A DNA stretch of 38,994 nucleotides from DATGWF01 sp035299585 (lineage in GTDB: Bacteria; Actinomycetota; Actinomycetes; Actinomycetales; Microbacteriaceae). Positions 8,727-15,883 of this stretch are shown in pieces. How positions within the stretch are numbered: the stretch's first letter is position 1; every line of letters starts with the position of its first letter. Made by a program: the position numbers and the translations under genes. Under the pieces are notes generated by a model. It worked only from the letters and a program-made list of their open reading frames with translations, ran no database searches and was not told where the DNA came from. The DNA is taken from positions 1 to 38,994 of the forward strand of contig DATGWF010000007.1 of assembly GCA_035299585.1 (NCBI GenBank), read 5' to 3'.

Positions 8727-10568
8727 GTGGCGGCGGTCATTCATCTGCTCGGTGCCGAGGCAATTCACCTCGAGTACCCGAACCGTCGTGTCCTCGAGAG
8801 CGTCACCCTCGGACTGAACGCCGGCGAACGTATCGGCATTGTCGGTCGGAACGGCGACGGAAAGTCGACCCTGTTGCGCATCCTCGCCGGCGACCTCGAG
8901 CCGGATTCCGGTCAGGTCACCCGGCGGGGCGGTACCAGGATTGGCATGCTCCAGCAGAGCGACGCCTTTGGCGACTCAGATACGGTTTCTCGAGTCGTCG
9001 TTGGCGACCGGGCGGATCACGAGTGGGCCGGAGACGCACGTATTCGCGGCGTGCTCGCGGGTTTGCTTGGCGATGTCGACTGGGGCGCCACAATCGGCTC
9101 GCTGAGTGGTGGGCAGCGCCGGCGGGTTGCCCTCGCGCAGCTTCTGGCTGGAGATTGGGATGTGCTCTTCCTGGATGAGCCCACCAACCATCTCGACGTC
9201 GAAGGTGTCGCCTGGCTTGCCGAACACCTCACAACGCGCTGGCCTGCCGGCCAGGGTGCCTTCGCCGTGGTCACCCACGACCGGTGGTTCCTCGACGAGG
9301 TGTGTCAGGCAATGTGGGAGGTGCACGACGGCATCGTCGACGCCTTCGAGGGCGGCTACGCGGCATACGTGTTGCAACGGGTGGAGCGGGATCGACAAGC
9401 GGCAGCCATCGAGTCGAAACGCCAAAACCTCATGCGCAAAGAACTTGCCTGGTTGCGTCGCGGCGCTCCGGCACGCACGTCGAAGCCGAAGTTTCGGATC
9501 GATGCCGCAAACGCCTTGATTGCAAACGAGCCCCCGATCCGCAATGCGATCGCACTCGAACAGCTCGCGGTGTCGCGCCTCGGCAAAGACGTGGTCGACC
9601 TCGAGCACGTGTCGATGCGATTCGCCGACCGTGACATCCTCCGCGATGTCACCTGGCGCATTGCACCGGGCGAGCGGGCCGGCATTCTCGGCGTGAACGG
9701 TGCGGGCAAATCGACGCTGCTCGACCTCATCACGGGCGTGCACGCTCCCACAACTGGTCGGGTCAAACGGGGCAAGACCGTCAAGATTGCCGTGCTGAGC
9801 CAGCAACTTGACGAGCTCAGCGAATGGGCGGATGAGCGGGTGAGCGACATCATTGCGCGCCAGCGCACGAGTTATCAGGTGGGCGACAAGGAGTTCAGTC
9901 CCGGGCAGTTGTTGGAACGGCTGGGCTTCGAGTCTCGGCAACTGGCGACACCCATCGGAAACCTGTCCGGCGGTCAGAAGCGTCGGCTGCAATTCCTGCT
10001 CATTCTGCTCAATGAGCCAAACGTGCTCATTCTCGATGAGCCGACCAACGACCTCGATACCGACATGCTTGCCGCCATGGAGGACCTCCTCGACTCCTGG
10101 CCCGGCACGCTCATCGTGGTTTCGCACGACCGCTACTTGCTGGAACGTGTCACCGATGTGCAGTACGCGGTGATGGACGGGCACCTTCGGCATTTGCCCC
10201 GAGGAATCGACGAGTACCTCGAGCGCTCTCGCGAAGCGGCCGGGAGACGTGCCGCAGATCGCACTCGAGCGTCGGTTGGCGAACCGGCGACGTCGCCCGC
10301 TCCGGGATCAGGCTCGGCAGCGAAGGCGACTGCGTCGGCACTCGGTGGGGCCGAGCGGCGCTCCGCTGAAAAGGAGATCTCGTCCATCGATCGCAAACTC
10401 AGCCGGCTGGCCGAGGAGATTACCGCGGCGCATGAGCGACTCGCCGCGCACGACCAGAGCGATTATGCCGGACTTGCGGCGCATGCCGAAGCGTTGCGTG
10501 CACTCGAGGAGGAGACGAGCCGGCTCGAAGAACGCTGGCTTGAGCTCGGCGAATTCCTCGAGGCTTAG
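8727..10568 (+). CDS. ABC-F family ATPase (two ATP-binding domains, no membrane domain)
   Basis: This 613-residue protein has two ABC cassettes and no transmembrane helix, as in ribosome-associated ABC-F factors that act on stalled or drug-bound ribosomes. Cassette 1: Walker A GRNGDGKSTLL (residues 40-50), signature LSGGQRRRVALAQLL, Walker B LFLDEPTNHLD. Cassette 2: GVNGAGKSTLL, LSGGQKRRLQFLLILL, LILDEPTNDLD. The cassettes are joined by a charged linker (RQNLMRKELAWLRRGAPAR) like that of Uup/EttA proteins. The C terminus has an Ala/Ser-rich spacer and a probable coiled coil, as in Uup-like members. Start GTG at 8727, two bases after ispE; no good ribosome binding site is visible. Role in translation versus antibiotic protection is unresolved. 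The convergent marR shares its stop region. Confidence 0.93.
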   Translation: MAAVIHLLGAEAIHLEYPNRRVLESVTLGLNAGERIGIVGRNGDGKSTLLRILAGDLEPDSGQVTRRGGTRIGMLQQSDAFGDSDTVSRVVVGDRADHEWAGDARIRGVLAGLLGDVDWGATIGSLSGGQRRRVALAQLLAGDWDVLFLDEPTNHLDVEGVAWLAEHLTTRWPAGQGAFAVVTHDRWFLDEVCQAMWEVHDGIVDAFEGGYAAYVLQRVERDRQAAAIESKRQNLMRKELAWLRRGAPARTSKPKFRIDAANALIANEPPIRNAIALEQLAVSRLGKDVVDLEHVSMRFADRDILRDVTWRIAPGERAGILGVNGAGKSTLLDLITGVHAPTTGRVKRGKTVKIAVLSQQLDELSEWADERVSDIIARQRTSYQVGDKEFSPGQLLERLGFESRQLATPIGNLSGGQKRRLQFLLILLNEPNVLILDEPTNDLDTDMLAAMEDLLDSWPGTLIVVSHDRYLLERVTDVQYAVMDGHLRHLPRGIDEYLERSREAAGRRAADRTRASVGEPATSPAPGSGSAAKATASALGGAERRSAEKEISSIDRKLSRLAEEITAAHERLAAHDQSDYAGLAAHAEALRALEEETSRLEERWLELGEFLEA

Positions 10569-11080
10569 TCGTCGTCATCCTCAGCGTCCGGTTCGAGGCT
10601 CAGGGCAAGTTTGCGGAGCAAATCGGCAAGCCGACTGCGTTCGGATTTCGGCAGGCGTTCGAGCAGGCTCGTCTCCGCGTCAACGAGGCGCGTAATCGCT
10701 GCATCGACGCGGGTTTTGCCCTCTTCGGTCAGGGTCACGAGGACGCTTCGGCCATCGCTTGGGTCGGCCTCGCGCCGCACGAGTCGCCGTCCGACCAGGC
10801 GGTCGATGCGGTTGGTCATCGTGCCGCTCGAGACGAACGTTTGTGCCATGAGCTGCTTGGGAGACAACTGATAGGGCTCGCCCGAACGTCGCAGTGCTGC
10901 CAGCACGTCGAACTCCCACGACTCGAGGTTGGAGCGGGTGAATGCGGCTTTGCGCTCGCGATCGAGGCGTCGCGCCAGTCGTCCAATCCGAGAGAACACT
11001 TGGAACGGTGCGAAATCGAGGTCGGGTCGTTCGCGAACCCAGTTGGCGACGATTCCATCGACGTCATCATGCTGTGGCAC
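10565..11080 (-). CDS. MarR family transcriptional regulator
   Basis: The 171-residue product has a winged-helix MarR fold: an N-terminal dimerisation helix, the recognition region QLSPKQLMAQTFVSSGTMTNRIDRLVGRRLVRR, and the wing ADPSDGRSVLVTLTEEG, followed by a C-terminal dimerisation helix and an acidic tail (DAEDDDD). Such proteins repress target promoters and release DNA when bound by small aromatic ligands. Start GTG at 11080 is supported by a strong GGGAGGTGG directly upstream. It is convergent with the ABC-F gene, with overlapping stop codons, and divergent from tRNA-Gln. No palindromic operator was recognised in the 103 bases in front of it, so its target is unknown. Confidence 0.93.
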   Translation of the reverse strand: MPQHDDVDGIVANWVRERPDLDFAPFQVFSRIGRLARRLDRERKAAFTRSNLESWEFDVLAALRRSGEPYQLSPKQLMAQTFVSSGTMTNRIDRLVGRRLVRREADPSDGRSVLVTLTEEGKTRVDAAITRLVDAETSLLERLPKSERSRLADLLRKLALSLEPDAEDDDD

Positions 11081-11165
11081 GCTCCACCTCCCGTCCGCCT
11101 GTCCCCGTGCTGGGGAAAGCCTATCGACCTGCGCACTTGGGCGAACAAAAGATGGCAGACTAGGG

Positions 11166-11183
11166 ACGCGCCTTCGGGCGCGT
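11166..11183 (+). other. Strong UUCG-tetraloop hairpin abutting the tRNA-Gln gene
   Basis: ACGCGCC, TTCG, GGCGCGT form a seven-pair stem with the very stable C(UUCG)G loop. It ends one base before the first base of mature tRNA-Gln. No T run follows, so it does not look like a terminator. It probably forms in the 5' leader of the tRNA precursor. Confidence 0.6.
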
Positions 11184-11258
11184 TCCGCCGTAGTGTAATG
11201 GCAGCACGGCAGCCTTTGGAGCTGTTAAGTCTTGGTTCGAATCCAGGCGGCGGAGCCA
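11184..11258 (+). tRNA. tRNA-Gln (anticodon TTG), CCA encoded
   Basis: A full cloverleaf can be drawn. The acceptor stem pairs TCCGCCG with CGGCGGA. The D arm is GTGT/GCAC, and the anticodon arm GCAGC/GCTGT closes the loop CTTTGGA, giving anticodon TTG. The T arm is CTTGG-TTCGAAT-CCAGG. The discriminator base is G at 11255, followed by an encoded CCA (11256-11258). glmU starts 19 bases downstream, so the tRNA and glmU may share a transcript that is cut by RNases P and Z. Gln is also a decoding partner of the neighbouring amino-sugar route only by coincidence; no functional link is claimed. Confidence 0.97.
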
Positions 11259-11277
11259 CCGAACATCGGGAGAACAC

Positions 11278-12708
11278 ATGAGTGACCAGCGGTTAGCCAT
11301 CATCGTCCTGGCTGCCGGTCAAGGCACTCGCATGCGGTCCGCGACCCCCAAGATTCTGCATCCGCTCGCGGGAGCCCCGCTCATCGCGCACGTCCTGGCA
11401 ACCGCCGAGGCGCTTGGTGCCGCTGTCACCCAGGCGGTCGTCCGGCACGAGCGGGATCGCGTCGCGGCGGCCATTGTGTCAGCCCTGCCCGACGTGGTTC
11501 TGGTGGATCAGGACGAGGTTCCCGGCACCGGTCGCGCCGTCGAACTCGCTGTCGAGGCGCTTCCGGCAGGTTTTGACGGTGACGTGCTCGTTCTCAACGG
11601 TGACGTACCGCTCCTCGATGCCGTGACCCTCGCCGAGTTGATTGCTCGACACCGCGAGGAGGGCCGTGTCGCCACGGTGCTGTCCGCCGAATTCGATGAC
11701 GCCGCCGGCTATGGCCGCATCGTCCGGGACGGCTCGGGTGCGTTTGCTCGAATCGTCGAGCACGCCGACGCCTCGGCCGCAGAGCGAGAGCTTCGCGAAA
11801 TCAATGCCGGCGTCTACGTGTTCCGGTCGACGGATCTCCGGGATGCTCTCGCGCACCTCGACCAACACAACGCGCAGGGCGAGAAGTACCTCACCGACGT
11901 GATTGCCATTCTGCGTGAGTCCGGCGCTTCCGTCGCGGCCATTCCGGTGGCTGAGGCGTGGATGGTTGCCGGCGTCAACGACCGGGTCCAGCTCGCTGAG
12001 ACGGCCGAACGTCTCAACTCACTCATCCTTCGCGGTTGGCAGCGCGCCGGAGTCACCATCAACGACTCCAGTTCGGTGTGGATCGATCGCAACGTGACCA
12101 TCGAGCCAGACGTCACCATCTTGCCCGGCACGCAGTTGCGCGGCGCTACCACGATCGCATCGGGCGCTGTCATCGGCCCCGACACCACGCTCGTCGACAC
12201 CGAGGTGGGCGCTGGTGCCACGGTCAAGCGCACCGACGCGACCCTCGCGGTGATTGGAGCGGGAGCCGAGGTGGGCCCGTTCTCATATCTGCGCCCCGGA
12301 ACCGTGCTCGGAGCCGACGGCAAAATCGGAGCGTTCGTCGAGACGAAGAACGCCTCGATCGGTCTCGGAAGCAAAGTCCCGCACCTGTCCTATGTCGGTG
12401 ACGCCACCATCGGTGAGCACAGCAACATTGGCGCAGGGTCGATTTTCGCCAACTACGACGGTGTTGCCAAACACCATTCGGTGGTCGGATCGCATGTGCG
12501 AACCGGTTCGCACGGCGTGTTTGTCGCGCCGGTTTCCATCGCAGACGGCGTGTACACGGCGGCCGGCACGGTCGTTCGCAACGATGTTCCCGCGGGCGCG
12601 CTCGCAGTCACCGTTGCCCCCCAACGCAACATTGAGGGCTGGGTCGAGAAGCATCGCCCCGGCTCCGAGGCAGCGGCAGCTGCAGAACGGGCGCACAATG
12701 GCCAGTAA
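11278..12708 (+). CDS. glmU: Bifunctional UDP-N-acetylglucosamine pyrophosphorylase / glucosamine-1-phosphate N-acetyltransferase
   Basis: GlmU makes UDP-GlcNAc for peptidoglycan by acetylating glucosamine-1-phosphate and then transferring UMP. The N-terminal domain (about residues 1-235) is a nucleotidyltransferase with LAAGQGTRMRSATPK and NGDVPLLD. The C-terminal domain is a left-handed beta helix of hexapeptide repeats carrying KVPHLSYVGDATIG, which aligns with the catalytic His region of E. coli GlmU, then NIGAGSIFANYDG. Total length is 476 residues. The ATG at 11278 has GGGAGA five bases upstream. It overlaps prs by 11 bases. The pair glmU-prs is conserved in actinobacteria and joins sugar nucleotide and PRPP supply. 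Confidence 0.97.
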   Translation: MSDQRLAIIVLAAGQGTRMRSATPKILHPLAGAPLIAHVLATAEALGAAVTQAVVRHERDRVAAAIVSALPDVVLVDQDEVPGTGRAVELAVEALPAGFDGDVLVLNGDVPLLDAVTLAELIARHREEGRVATVLSAEFDDAAGYGRIVRDGSGAFARIVEHADASAAERELREINAGVYVFRSTDLRDALAHLDQHNAQGEKYLTDVIAILRESGASVAAIPVAEAWMVAGVNDRVQLAETAERLNSLILRGWQRAGVTINDSSSVWIDRNVTIEPDVTILPGTQLRGATTIASGAVIGPDTTLVDTEVGAGATVKRTDATLAVIGAGAEVGPFSYLRPGTVLGADGKIGAFVETKNASIGLGSKVPHLSYVGDATIGEHSNIGAGSIFANYDGVAKHHSVVGSHVRTGSHGVFVAPVSIADGVYTAAGTVVRNDVPAGALAVTVAPQRNIEGWVEKHRPGSEAAAAAERAHNGQ

Positions 12709-13735
12709 CCCGGTCAAGAGCAAGACCATCGATCTGGATCGCGCGCACGACATCGCGCCCGGCATCGAGCTCAAGACGCGCAAGCGTCTCGTCGTGGTGA
12801 GTGGTCGCTCCCATCCGGAACTGGCTCACGAGGTGAGTGCCGCTCTCGGTACCGAGCTCGCACCGATTGAGTTGCGCACCTTTGCCAGCGGCGAGATCTA
12901 TGCCCGTCCCGAGGTCAGTGTCCGCGGTTGCGACGTGTTCGTTATGCAGTCGTTCGGTGCCGGCATGAACGAGTCCCTCATGGAGTTGCTGCTCATCGTC
13001 GACGCCTTGAAGCGCGCCTCGGCGAAGCGCATCACCGCGGTCGTCCCGTATTACCCGTACGCCCGTCAGGACAAGAAGGGCCGGGGTCGCGAGCCCATCA
13101 GTGCGCGACTGGTTGCGGACTTGCTCCACACTGCGGGCGCGGATCGCATCATGAGTGTCGATCTTCACGCAGCGCAGATTCAGGGCTTCTTCGACGGCCC
13201 GGTGGACCACTTGTTTGCCCAGCCGGTGCTCATCGATTACTTCCTGAACCACTTCTCGAACGTGCCGAACCTTACGGTGGTGTCTCCCGATATGGGCCGT
13301 GTCCGCGTTGCGGATCGCTGGAGCAACAAGCTGGGTGCACCGCTCGCGATCATTCACAAGCGTCGTGATCCGAAGGTGGCAAATCAGGTGAGCGTCCACG
13401 AGATTGTTGGTGACGTTTCGGGCCGAGTGTGCCTCATTGTCGATGACATGATCGACACCGGTGGGACCATCGTGAAGGCAGCCGAGGCGCTCAAGGCAAA
13501 CGGTGCAGAGCGCGTTGTCGTGGCGGCGACGCACGCCGTGTTCAGCGGTGAGGCGGTCACTCGATTGCAGAGCGAGGCTATCGACGAGGTCGTTGTGACG
13601 GACACGATTCCGCTCCCGGACGAGCGTCGCTTCGCTGGCCTGACGGTCCTTCCCATTGCTCCCCTCATCGCTCGCGCAATCCAAGAGGTATTCGAGGACG
13701 GTTCGGTCACGAGTATGTTCGACGGCGAGGCGTAG
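12698..13735 (+). CDS. prs: Ribose-phosphate pyrophosphokinase (PRPP synthetase)
   Basis: The enzyme transfers pyrophosphate from ATP to ribose-5-phosphate, giving PRPP for purine, pyrimidine, histidine, tryptophan and NAD synthesis, and for decaprenyl-phosphoarabinose in some actinobacteria. The ATG at 12698, inside the glmU tail, gives 345 residues, about 20-25 more at the N terminus than the common form. Motifs: VSGRSHPELA, RTFASGEIY, PYYPYARQDKKGRGREPISA (regulatory flexible loop), the metal-binding VDLHAAQIQGFF, and the PRPP loop VCLIVDDMIDTGGT. The gene ends in one copy of a 24-base repeat and is followed by a hairpin terminator. Confidence 0.96.
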   Translation: MASNPVKSKTIDLDRAHDIAPGIELKTRKRLVVVSGRSHPELAHEVSAALGTELAPIELRTFASGEIYARPEVSVRGCDVFVMQSFGAGMNESLMELLLIVDALKRASAKRITAVVPYYPYARQDKKGRGREPISARLVADLLHTAGADRIMSVDLHAAQIQGFFDGPVDHLFAQPVLIDYFLNHFSNVPNLTVVSPDMGRVRVADRWSNKLGAPLAIIHKRRDPKVANQVSVHEIVGDVSGRVCLIVDDMIDTGGTIVKAAEALKANGAERVVVAATHAVFSGEAVTRLQSEAIDEVVVTDTIPLPDERRFAGLTVLPIAPLIARAIQEVFEDGSVTSMFDGEA

Positions 13736-13794
13736 CGACAGCACGCCCGAAGGCGAACCGTGGGGTTCCGCGACGGCGAGGCATAGCGACAGCA
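13720..13794 (+). repeat. Imperfect direct repeat spanning the prs stop codon
   Basis: A 24-base unit at 13720-13743 (last codons and stop of prs plus eight bases) recurs at 13771-13794 with one mismatch (G to A in the base before the TAG). The copies are 27 bases apart. This looks like a local tail duplication. Confidence 0.8.
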
Positions 13795-13797
13795 ACC

Positions 13798-13830
13798 ACA
13801 GCGCCCCATCACGGGGTGACGGGGCGCTGT
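13798..13830. terminator. Probable bidirectional terminator between prs and the Rv3235-like gene
   Basis: ACAGCGCCCC and GGGGCGCTGT form a perfect ten-pair stem around a 13-base loop that itself contains a small TCAC/GTGA stem. Its location between two convergent stop codons (13735 and 13841) fits a bidirectional terminator. There is no long T run, as is common in GC-rich actinobacteria. Confidence 0.7.
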
Positions 13831-13840
13831 GCGATGTGGA

Positions 13841-14287
13841 CTAGAGAACGCTGATGGCGGTGGCTCGCCAGCGCTTGTCCAGGCCTTCAAGTCGGATGGC
13901 CACGGCGCGAGTGCGCACTCGCGAGTGCACCATAATGACCGCCTCGATGGCGCCGTCACGGGGTTCAAAGATGCGAACGTTTCCGATGCTGAAGGATGGC
14001 CGGACGACGGTTTCGCCGCGGACTCGGCGGCTGCGTTCGGCGAGGATGACTCGCTTGAGGAGGTGGCGGAAAACTTCGTCGCTCACCCAGCGGGCGATTT
14101 GTTCGAGGTCGCGGGCGCCGGCGAGGATCTCGACGACGCAGCGGGTGAGGTTCACCAAGAGTGGTTCGGGGTTGGGGAGTTCGTCACGCCGGGATGGCTG
14201 TGGGGCGAAGAATTCGTCGGTGTGTGCTGCGGGTACATTACGCAGCGCGTCAACTTCTTCGAGAGTCAGGGCGGTTAGTGCGCTCAT
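13841..14287 (-). CDS. Rv3235-like protein of unknown function (DUF6459-like)
   Basis: This 148-residue protein resembles the actinobacterial Rv3235 family: an N-terminal disordered segment, then about 100 residues with LLVNLTRCVVEILAGARDLEQIARWVSDEVFRHL and a final RTRAVAIRLEGLDKRWRATAISVL-like strand-rich end (quoted in parts). No catalytic motif is visible. The ATG at 14287 is preferred because GGGAGA lies six bases upstream; a longer frame to 14356 lacks such a site. The family is usually found near secA and the whiB1/pdtaS region, as here. Function is unknown; a role as a small adaptor or inactive enzyme is only a guess. Confidence 0.78.
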   Translation of the reverse strand: MSALTALTLEEVDALRNVPAAHTDEFFAPQPSRRDELPNPEPLLVNLTRCVVEILAGARDLEQIARWVSDEVFRHLLKRVILAERSRRVRGETVVRPSFSIGNVRIFEPRDGAIEAVIMVHSRVRTRAVAIRLEGLDKRWRATAISVL

Positions 14288-14406
14288 GGTGTTCTCCCAG
14301 CGTTCAGAAACTCGTCGAGTTATGGCACGGTAAGCGTGGGGAAAATGGTTCGGCAAGCGGGTTGACCCCGTGTGGACAAACCCTTATGGAACCTTGAGCT
14401 GGGCTT

Positions 14407-14412
14407 CACAAT
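14407..14412 (+). promoter_or_regulatory. -10 element deciding the start of the 14419 gene
   Basis: CACAAT is followed by six bases and the second of two adjacent GTG codons (14419). The spacing used elsewhere in the window favours 14419 over 14416. Confidence 0.45.
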
Positions 14413-14418
14413 ACGGTG

Positions 14419-14889
14419 GTGAAACCTCAAGATTTCCCCGATTTTTCCGCAGGAGAATTGGCCCGCAATGAGCTCTGGAATCACTCCATTCCGGCGGTCT
14501 TGACGAGTGTTGTTGGGCGCACAATTCGCCTCGGGATCGCCGGGTGGGGGACCCTCGAATGGTTCATCGTCGAGGTGGCGCCGGAATGGTTTCGAGCCAC
14601 CGCGCACGGCGATGTCGAATTCGTTGCGCAGACGGCGCGGGTGGACTGGTTGGAAGTCGACGTGCGATCGCCGTCAGAGCCGCCAGATTCGGTTGCTCCG
14701 CGGTTCCGCGGGGTATTGGCCGAGATTGGTCGCCGGCGTTCGCTGGTGCGTCTCATGCTCGACTCGAGCGACTTCACCGGTCGGGTGCACCATGTCGGGG
14801 CGGATTACCTGGAACTCACGCGCGAGACGGGGGAGCCGATTGTCATCGCCTTGTGCTCAATCGGGTGGGTCGAGTTCCTGCCGGATTGA
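14419..14889 (+). CDS. Conserved-looking protein of unknown function
   Basis: I do not recognise this family. The product has 156 residues, is predicted soluble and begins KPQDFPDFSAGELARNELW. The middle has strands around LGIAGWGTLEWFIVEVAPEWFRA. The C-terminal 40 residues (LDSSDFTGRVHHVGADYLEL, then IVIALCSIGWVEFLP) alternate like a small five-strand barrel and recall Sm-like or SH3-like modules that set a default strand pattern, but no family residue proves it. The last 33 bases overlap, tail to tail, the helix-turn-helix gene on the other strand. Codon use looks like its neighbours, and the start is leaderless-type. It may work with the overlapping HTH gene; this is inference from position only. 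Confidence 0.75.
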   Translation: MKPQDFPDFSAGELARNELWNHSIPAVLTSVVGRTIRLGIAGWGTLEWFIVEVAPEWFRATAHGDVEFVAQTARVDWLEVDVRSPSEPPDSVAPRFRGVLAEIGRRRSLVRLMLDSSDFTGRVHHVGADYLELTRETGEPIVIALCSIGWVEFLPD

Positions 14890-15144
14890 GGCGGTTGAGC
14901 CGCTGGTGATTTCGGGGAGATCAACGAACGCGGCCTGCACCCAGAGCGCTGCCCTTCGACTCTCTTCGTATTTGCCGTCGATGTACCCGCGAAGCACTTC
15001 TCGTTCGATTCGCCACATTCCCGAGCTGATTCGGATGGCTGGGAGTTCGCCGTCGGCGATAAGCGCGGTGACCTCAGCGATGGACAGGTTCAGAATGTCC
15101 GCGACGTCTGCGACGGTGAGGAGTCGCCCAATCTCATGAGGCAT
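14857..15144 (-). CDS. Small helix-turn-helix protein (excisionase/BldC-like MerR fold)
   Basis: The 95-residue protein carries one winged HTH of the HTH_17/excisionase type at about residues 7-57: LLTVADVADILNLSIAEVTA, then LIADGELPAIRISSGMWRIE and EVLRGYID. Proteins of this size include BldC, a developmental DNA-binding protein of actinobacteria, and phage excisionases; no phage genes are nearby, so a chromosomal regulator is more likely. A C-terminal tail of about 35 residues (from YEESRRAALW) extends past the HTH. The ATG at 15144 has AATAAT seven bases upstream. It overlaps the unknown gene at 14419 by 33 bases. Confidence 0.85.
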   Translation of the reverse strand: MPHEIGRLLTVADVADILNLSIAEVTALIADGELPAIRISSGMWRIEREVLRGYIDGKYEESRRAALWVQAAFVDLPEITSGSTASIRQELDPPD

Positions 15145-15151
15145 GCCCTCG

Positions 15152-15157
15152 ATTATT
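15152..15157 (-). promoter_or_regulatory. -10 element for the HTH gene
   Basis: On the minus strand this reads AATAAT, followed by seven bases and the ATG at 15144. Confidence 0.4.
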
Positions 15158-15210
15158 CGTCGCGGCCTTCTCGAGTGCCTGAGTTCCTCTCATGTGGATA
15201 ACTAGGCGGC

Positions 15211-15227
15211 ACGGCATGTGCCGTTTT
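15211..15227 (+). terminator. Hairpin with T run upstream of the SAF gene
   Basis: ACGGCA, TG, TGCCGT form a six-pair stem followed directly by TTTT when the last stem T is counted. It lies in the 115-base gap between the HTH start and the SAF gene. It could stop antisense-side read-through or act in the leader of the SAF operon. Confidence 0.4.
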
Positions 15228-15259
15228 CACAATGGTGGCTTTGCGTGTGAGGAGCGGTC

Positions 15260-15883
15260 GTGGGACGAAAAATGGGTGGAGCCAGGCTGGCTCGCATCGA
15301 CATGAGGTTCGTCGTGGGCATCGGCCTCGCGGTGGCCTCAATCGTGGGGGTCGTGAGTTATGTGAACGCTTCAACCGTCGCTACGCCCGTATGGATCGTT
15401 TTGCATCCGGTTGCGAGTGGCCAGAAGCTGTCTCGTGACGATGTCCGTCTGATGTCACTCGAACTTGGGTCGTCACGGGCGAACTATCTTGAGGGGGCCG
15501 CCGACCCGACGACGTTTGTGTTGAAGCGACCGCTCTTTCCCGGTGAGCTCGTTCCGCGTTCCGCGCTCGAAGCCGACCCTTCGGACGAACGGGTCGGCAC
15601 GGTGCTCACCATTTCCGCGGTGCTACCTGAGGGGGTGAGCGTCGGCAAGACGGTCGAAGTTTGGGCAAGCTCGCAGCCGTCGCTTCGGTCCGACAGCGTG
15701 GTTGTGCCGTTCGTTGTCACCGACCAGGCAGAGGTGGTTCGAATCACCACCGGCTCGGGGTTCGCCTCGAGTTCGACTTCGAGCGTCGAAATCCGTATGC
15801 CCCGGGACAGTCTGTCGAACCTGCTTCAAGCGCAGTCGGAAGGACTGCAATTCAGCCTCATCGTGGGGTCAGGACGCTCGTGA
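15260..15883 (+). CDS. SAF-domain membrane-anchored protein (CpaB/FlgA-like)
   Basis: The 207-residue product has a short basic N terminus, one membrane helix (about residues 16-36, RFVVGIGLAVASIVGVVSYV) and an external SAF domain (about 43-110). That domain includes the family pattern VASGQKLSRDDVRLMSLELG and the turn FPGELVPRSALE. SAF domains occur in CpaB/RcpC of Tad pili, in FlgA and in antifreeze-like proteins. The GTG start has GAGGAG six bases upstream. Its stop overlaps the start of the ATPase gene by four bases (GTGA), so the two are likely coupled. No pilin, secretin, TadA or TadB gene is in the window. Confidence 0.85.
   Translation: MGRKMGGARLARIDMRFVVGIGLAVASIVGVVSYVNASTVATPVWIVLHPVASGQKLSRDDVRLMSLELGSSRANYLEGAADPTTFVLKRPLFPGELVPRSALEADPSDERVGTVLTISAVLPEGVSVGKTVEVWASSQPSLRSDSVVVPFVVTDQAEVVRITTGSGFASSSTSSVEIRMPRDSLSNLLQAQSEGLQFSLIVGSGRS

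Noticed and set aside
8976..10193. Minus-strand open frame of 405 codons opposite the ABC-F gene
   Set aside because: The plus strand encodes complete ABC signatures; the antisense translation has no recognisable feature.
11166..11183. Intrinsic terminator reading of the hairpin before tRNA-Gln
   Set aside because: No T run follows on either strand and the tRNA starts at once, so a leader stem is the better reading.
12608..13795. Minus-strand open frame of 395 codons opposite prs
   Set aside because: Shadow of the conserved prs gene; it also crosses the repeat and the prs stop region without any start signal.
14371..15201. Two DnaA-box-like nonamers, TGTGGACAA at 14371-14379 and TGTGGATAA at 15193-15201
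   Set aside because: Both match known DnaA box forms, but there are only two, 820 bases apart, with no dnaA/dnaN genes or AT-rich stretch; chance occurrence is likely.
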